From contig NZ_JAQFWP010000004.1 of assembly GCF_027706745.1 (NCBI RefSeq), forward strand, positions 62,001-126,000: 64,000 nucleotides of DNA, in the 5' to 3' direction. Below are positions 59,585 through 64,000 of the stretch, in pieces. The notes beneath the pieces are model-generated. The model searched no databases and had not been told where the DNA came from. It saw nothing but the letters and a program-made list of their open reading frames with translations. The stretch comes from Nocardiopsis suaedae. Lineage in GTDB: Bacteria > Actinomycetota > Actinomycetes > Streptosporangiales > Streptosporangiaceae. Position 1 is the stretch's first letter. Every line of letters begins with the position of its first letter. The position numbers and the translations under genes were made by a program.

Positions 59585-59667
59585 GCCACTGACGACCAGG
59601 GGTGGCCCGCCCCGGGAGGCGGGTGTCGACCACGTGCCCCGAGCGGCGGCCGGTCCCCGTCGACCGG

Positions 59668-61224
59668 CTACATGTCGTGCTCCCCGACGAGGTCGTCCTT
59701 CGGGATTCGGCTCAAGACCCCGAAGACCAGCACGGCCGTGACGGCCAGGATGAGGGCTCCGCTCAAGGCGGCCGATTGCATCCCTTCGGTGAAGGCTCTG
59801 AAGGCGACCTCCCGCACTTGTTCACCGGCCTCTGCGGGAAGGTGCTCGGAAATCGCGACCGCGCCGGGCAGAGTCTCCTGAATCGCTTCCGCGACCTCGG
59901 GCGGCGCGTCCTCGGGGGCTTCCGCGCTCACCCCGCTCCGGTAGACCGCCATACCGATGCTGCCCAGGATCGCGATGCCGAGTGCGCCGCCGAGCTCGCC
60001 GGCCGCTTCCGACAGTGAGGCCGCGGACCCTGCACTCCGACGCGGGGCGCTCGCCACGACGAGATCCGTGCAGATCGAGGCGATCGCACCCATCCCGGCC
60101 CCCACCATTCCCATACCGACCAAGAGCAGTGCGATGCCCGTATCCGGGCCGACCCGGGTCAGCGTCAACATGCCGCCTGTCCCCAGCACCAGCGCGAGAC
60201 CGACGACCCTGCCCGGGTGGATGCGCATCGACAGGGCAACGGACAACGCGGCCCCCGTCGCCGACATGGCCACCATCGGCAGCATCCACAGCCCTGCTGT
60301 GATCGGCCGCAGGCCCAGGACCAGCTGCAGGTACTGAGAAACGAAGTACATGAACCCGACCAGGGAGAACACCCCGAGCATCACGGTGAGCGCCCCGACG
60401 CTGAACGCAGGGTTGCGGAACAGCCGAACGTCGATCAGCGGATCCGACAGCCGGAGCTGGCGGAACACCAGCCACGCCCCGACAACGAGCCCGAGTACCA
60501 CGGATCCGGCGGCCGTCCAGGTGAGACCGTTCTCAGAGAACTGCTTGATCCCGTAGACGACCGGAATGACCGCGGCCACGGAGAGCACCGCGCTCAGGAA
60601 GTCGAGCCGCCCCTTCTGGTCGCCCTTGGACTCCGGGAGCAGGAATGGTGCGGTGAGCAGGAGCACCACCATTACAGGGACGTTGACGAGGAACAGCGAG
60701 CCCCACCAGAAGAACTCCAGCAGGATGCCCCCGCCCAACGGGCCGATGGCCGTCCCGCCGATGAATCCTCCGGTCCACAGCCCGATGGCCATCTTCCGCT
60801 GGGCGGGATCGTCGAACAGGGTCCGGATCAAGGCCAATGTCGCCGGCATGAGCGTGGCACCGGCGACCCCGAGCACCGCGCGGGCCGCGATGAGCATGGC
60901 GGGAGAGGTCGCGAACGCCGAAGCGGCCGATGCGGCGCCGAACGCGGCGGCGCCCATGAGCAGCAGTCGGCGCCGACCGATGCGGTCACCGAGGCTTCCC
61001 ATGGTCAGGAGCATCCCGGCCAGGAGGAACGTGTAGATGTCGATGATCCACAGCAGCTCGGTCCCACTCGGCTGGAGGTCGGCTCCAAGATGCGGGACCG
61101 CGAAGTTCATCACGGTGACGCTCATGGAGATCAGTAGCACGGGAAGGATCAGCACGGCGAGGCCGACCCATTCCCGCCGCCCCGCCCGTGTGGGAGGCGG
61201 AGCCGAAGGTTCCGTCGTATCCAT
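59668..61224 (-). CDS. DHA2-family (14-TM, EmrB/QacA-like) MFS efflux pump
   Basis: 518 aa with fourteen predicted helices. Motif A is GSLGDRIGRRRLLLMGA, helix 1 carries the DHA2-typical VTVMNFAVPHLGADLQPSGTELLWIIDIYTF (motif D1), and motif C is seen in RAVLGVAGATLMPATLAL. A long external loop near the C-terminus is acidic (SAEAPEDAPPEVAEAIQE), as in SmvA/QacA relatives that expel cationic drugs. ATG at 61224 with GGGTGGGGG upstream. Divergent from the SARP regulator, with a 32-bp palindrome in between. Confidence 0.93.
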   Translation of the reverse strand: MDTTEPSAPPPTRAGRREWVGLAVLILPVLLISMSVTVMNFAVPHLGADLQPSGTELLWIIDIYTFLLAGMLLTMGSLGDRIGRRRLLLMGAAAFGAASAASAFATSPAMLIAARAVLGVAGATLMPATLALIRTLFDDPAQRKMAIGLWTGGFIGGTAIGPLGGGILLEFFWWGSLFLVNVPVMVVLLLTAPFLLPESKGDQKGRLDFLSAVLSVAAVIPVVYGIKQFSENGLTWTAAGSVVLGLVVGAWLVFRQLRLSDPLIDVRLFRNPAFSVGALTVMLGVFSLVGFMYFVSQYLQLVLGLRPITAGLWMLPMVAMSATGAALSVALSMRIHPGRVVGLALVLGTGGMLTLTRVGPDTGIALLLVGMGMVGAGMGAIASICTDLVVASAPRRSAGSAASLSEAAGELGGALGIAILGSIGMAVYRSGVSAEAPEDAPPEVAEAIQETLPGAVAISEHLPAEAGEQVREVAFRAFTEGMQSAALSGALILAVTAVLVFGVLSRIPKDDLVGEHDM

Positions 61225-61397
61225 GCCCCCACCCTGTTCCTTGCCGCTGACCGCGCACGCACCGTGCGCTGACCGGCCCGGCCCTGCTTTCCGGGACCGG
61301 TGCCAGGGGTGGCCCCAGAGGCCCTTCCGCCGCGACATCGGCCGGCTCGGGAACGGGTGCATCCACGTACGCATTCATTTCAGGACGGGGAACAGCA

Positions 61398-61429
61398 CCC
61401 CTGCTGAGAAGTATGCGGTTCAGCAGGGG
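61398..61429. promoter_or_regulatory. 32-bp palindrome between the efflux pump and SARP genes
   Basis: CCCCTGCTGA-(12 nt)-TCAGCAGGGG with perfect 10-bp arms (61398-61407, 61420-61429), about 175 bp upstream of the pump gene and 100 bp upstream of the SARP gene. Candidate shared operator. Confidence 0.65.
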
Positions 61430-61527
61430 ATGCGGACCGACCGCATTCCATCGAGAATTGAGCCGCGAAAGAGGAGCCGACTTCCGACCGGCCGCGCCGA
61501 CCCCCACCGATCAGCAATACTGGTGCC

Positions 61528-64000
61528 ATGCGTTTCGGAATCCTCGGGTCGACCGAAGTGCGCGATGACGACGGCGCGCTGTTGGCGATCGGCGGCGCCC
61601 GCAGGAAGGCGGTGCTCATCGTGCTGGCGCTGGAGGCCGGCCGCCTGGTCACGAGGGAGCGGCTCATCGACGACGTCTACGGACGGCGGCCCCCGGCCGG
61701 GGCGGCCAACGCCCTGCAGTCCCAGATCTCCCGGCTGCGCGGCGCATTACGCGGTGCCGGCCACGACATCGTGGAGTTCCGATCGACCGGCTACCGGCTC
61801 GCGGTCGATCCTCTCGATGTCGACGCGCACAGGTTCGAACGCCTCACCAGGTACGGGCGCGACGCTCTGGGGGCGGGAAGGCTCGACGAGGGCGCCGCAC
61901 GGCTGGACGAAGCCCTGACGCTGTGGCGGGGACCGGCTCTGGCCGACGTGGCGGAGGCCGACTTCGCCCGGCCCGCGGCGCAGCGGCTGGCCGAACTCCG
62001 CTTGACGGCATTGGAGGACCGGCTGGCCATCGGGCTGGCACAGGGGGAAGGCACCGCTCTCGTCAGTGAGCTCTATGGGCTGATCAGCGCCCATCCACTG
62101 CGCGAACGGCCACGGGGCCTGCTCATGCGCGCGCTGCACGCCGCAGGCCGTCGAGCGGAAGCGCTCGCCGTGTTCGCGGACGGTCGGTCCCTCATGGCAG
62201 AGGAGCTGGGCACCGATCCCTCACCGGAGCTGGGCCGCATCCACACCGCCATCCTGCGCGGAGTCCCCCTTGAGGACATGGGGGACCGTTCCGCCGCAGA
62301 CCGTCCCTCCACGATTACCCCGGAATCCGAACAATCGCCGGTCCCGGCCCGCGCGGCCTCGGCCGGAGTGCCGGCCCAGATCACCGGTTTCGTCGGGAGC
62401 GCCGATCGACCGCGCCGTGTCAGCGCGTTGCTGGAGCGGTCCCGCCTGGTCACCCTCACCGGGCCGGGCGGTGTCGGCAAGACCAGGCTCGCGATCGAGA
62501 CGGCCCGCCGTACCAAGGACGCGTGCTTCGTGGACCTGTCCCTCACCGACCCCGGTGCCTCGGTGGCCCAAGCCGTCCTCTACACGCTCGGGATGCGTGA
62601 TCCGGGGTGGATGAACTCCCCGACACACGTCCATGGCGAGCCCGTGGATCGGATCGTCGAGGCGCTGGACGACCGCGCCCTGCTGCTCGTCCTGGACAAC
62701 TGCGAGCACGTGCTGCCGGCGGCGGCCGCCTTGGCGGGCCGACTGCTCGGCGGCTGTCCGAGGCTGCGCATCCTGGCGACGACCCAGGAGGCACTGGGCA
62801 TCACCGGCGAGGCACTGCTGCCGGTCGCGCCGCTGCCGCTGCCCCCGAGCGGCGCCGACCCCGCCACGGCCTCGGACTACCCGTCCGTCCAGTTGCTCGC
62901 CGAGCGCGCGACGGCGGCCCGCCCCGACTTCGTCGTGGACGAGTCCAACGCGGCCGCGGTCACCTTCATCTGCCGGGCCCTGGACGGTCTTCCGCTGGCC
63001 ATCGAACTCGCCGCCGCGCGCCTGAAGGCGCTGCCGCCCGAGGAGGTCGCCGACCGGCTCGACGACCGGTTCTCCCTGCTCTCCCGAGGCAGCCGTACTG
63101 CAGCGCCCAAGCACCGGACTTTGCGGGCCGTGGTCGCGTGGAGCTGGAGCCTCCTGGACGAACGCCAACAGCGTCTGGCCCGGCGGTTCACGGTCTTCAG
63201 CGGCTGCGCCGGCCTGGACGCCGTCCACGACGTCTGCGGACTGGGCGAGACGACCCCCGACGTCATCGCCGGCCTCGTCGAGAAGTCCTTCATCGAGGCG
63301 GTCGACGGGGCCCGGCGCTACCGGATGCTGTCCACCATCCGGGTGTTCGCCGCCGAGCACCTCGCCGAGGCCGGTGAGCAGCACGGCACCCGGCGCTCGC
63401 ACGCGGCCCACTTCCTGGGCCTGGCCCGCACCGCAGAGCCTCATCTGCGGGGCGCCGCTCAGCGGGAGTGGCTGGACCGGCTCCTCACCGACCACGATAA
63501 CCTGCACACCGCCCTGCGCTGGGCCGTGGAACACGACACCGGAACCGCCCTGGAACTGGTGGCCGCGCTCTCGACCTACTGGTGGCAGCGTGGCCGACAC
63601 ACGGAAAGCGCCCCTCTGGCGGTCACGCTGATCCAGCGCATCGGGGACTCGGTGCCCGCAGACCTGGCCGAGGAATATGTGCTCTGCCTGATCAACGCCG
63701 TCGCCCTCGAGCCCGACGCCGTGGACGAGGCCGCCTGGGACAGGGCCGGATCACTGGTCGGCGCACTCGGTCCCCGCCTTCGGTGGCCGCTTCTGGCGAT
63801 GCTCTGGCCGACCGCCGCGGGCCGGTCCGGCCGCGGAGACGGCGGAATCCGGCCGTTCGTGGAACGCTTTGGAGGAGCGACCGATCCCTGGGTGCGGGCC
63901 GCCTGCGATGTCGTCTCCGGCTACATGCGGTTCTTCCGCAGCGCCACGGGCCAGGCGGAGGAGGCCTTCACCACCGGCCTGTCCGCATTCCGTGCCCTGG
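61528..64000 (+). CDS. SARP/AfsR-type transcriptional regulator with NB-ARC ATPase (partial)
   Basis: ATG at 61528, open to the window edge: 824 codons present, 3' end missing. Order: OmpR-type winged helix (MRFGILGSTEVRDDDG..., residues 1-90), BTAD helical domain (about 95-240), linker, then an NB-ARC/AAA-type ATPase with Walker A TGPGGVGKTRLAIE near residue 315, Walker B LLLVLDNCEHVL, and DGLPLAIELAAARLKAL (GLPL motif). Helical repeats follow from about 610. AfsR-like regulators of this build activate secondary metabolism or stress genes after nucleotide-driven oligomerisation. Its target here may be the divergent efflux pump or genes past the edge. Confidence 0.92.
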   Translation, partial: MRFGILGSTEVRDDDGALLAIGGARRKAVLIVLALEAGRLVTRERLIDDVYGRRPPAGAANALQSQISRLRGALRGAGHDIVEFRSTGYRLAVDPLDVDAHRFERLTRYGRDALGAGRLDEGAARLDEALTLWRGPALADVAEADFARPAAQRLAELRLTALEDRLAIGLAQGEGTALVSELYGLISAHPLRERPRGLLMRALHAAGRRAEALAVFADGRSLMAEELGTDPSPELGRIHTAILRGVPLEDMGDRSAADRPSTITPESEQSPVPARAASAGVPAQITGFVGSADRPRRVSALLERSRLVTLTGPGGVGKTRLAIETARRTKDACFVDLSLTDPGASVAQAVLYTLGMRDPGWMNSPTHVHGEPVDRIVEALDDRALLLVLDNCEHVLPAAAALAGRLLGGCPRLRILATTQEALGITGEALLPVAPLPLPPSGADPATASDYPSVQLLAERATAARPDFVVDESNAAAVTFICRALDGLPLAIELAAARLKALPPEEVADRLDDRFSLLSRGSRTAAPKHRTLRAVVAWSWSLLDERQQRLARRFTVFSGCAGLDAVHDVCGLGETTPDVIAGLVEKSFIEAVDGARRYRMLSTIRVFAAEHLAEAGEQHGTRRSHAAHFLGLARTAEPHLRGAAQREWLDRLLTDHDNLHTALRWAVEHDTGTALELVAALSTYWWQRGRHTESAPLAVTLIQRIGDSVPADLAEEYVLCLINAVALEPDAVDEAAWDRAGSLVGALGPRLRWPLLAMLWPTAAGRSGRGDGGIRPFVERFGGATDPWVRAACDVVSGYMRFFRSATGQAEEAFTTGLSAFRAL

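Overview
The window is chromosomal DNA from a GC-rich (roughly 70-75% by eye) actinomycete. Genes carry GTG/ATG starts with GGAGG-type ribosome sites, many 4-bp stop/start overlaps, WhiJ/Scr1-type HTH regulators with DUF397 partners, mycothiol-dependent DinB-type enzymes and a SARP regulator. A Nocardiopsis- or Streptomyces-like source fits, but no rRNA or species marker is present. I found no tRNA, rRNA, replication origin or complete transposase gene.

Layout. 0-4 kb: WhiJ-type regulator, RsbW-like ATPase, GDPD phosphodiesterase, amidohydrolase. 4-7.3 kb: operon of one SDR and two acyl-CoA dehydrogenases. 7.5-8.3 kb: a type I-E-like CRISPR array with 13 repeats and 12 spacers, and no cas genes in the window. 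8.3-11.3 kb: DUF1963 protein, threonine aldolase, secreted class-A-like serine hydrolase. 11.4-13.6 kb: biotin ECF transporter bioY-bioM-bioN, whose last stop codon lies in the 4-bp target duplication of a MITE. 13.8-17.8 kb: two separate two-repeat CRISPR-like units with the exact 28-33-28 geometry of the array, each in the 3' region of a protein gene. Between them are a lactonase and a two-component system. 18-27.3 kb: TetR/DUF1348 pair, FtsX-type ABC transporter, LysE exporter, MFS/TetR. 28-33 kb: AbgT transporter and M20 peptidase with a double AsnC regulator, probably for p-aminobenzoyl-glutamate use. 33-40 kb: Dabb protein, MFS/TetR, SDR, siderophore-interacting protein with an iron box, esterase, DinB-type enzyme. 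40-43.8 kb: cst-like sulfide/persulfide detoxification cluster. 43.8-48.8 kb: two paralogous small exported proteins, a DHFR-like protein, an imine-reductase-like enzyme behind a MerR-type promoter, a TetR/VOC pair and two small genes. 48.8-50.3 kb: lower-GC WhiJ/DUF397/DUF397 island. 50.3-58.8 kb: HrpA helicase, BCCT transporter and PTS-dependent dihydroxyacetone kinase (dhaM, dhaKL), with two copies of a long palindromic element at gene ends. 58.8-64 kb: gene remnants, a 14-TM efflux pump and a SARP/NB-ARC regulator running off the end.

Genes working together. Many transport or enzyme genes sit beside a TetR repressor, and palindromes in the shared promoters pair them clearly. A 16-bp motif upstream of both the two-component system and the ABC transporter suggests a small regulon. 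The observation I rate highest is the pair of degenerate two-repeat CRISPR-like units. Their first repeat keeps the crRNA 5'-handle and their second keeps the hairpin, as expected for crRNA-like regulatory RNAs that use Cascade encoded elsewhere.
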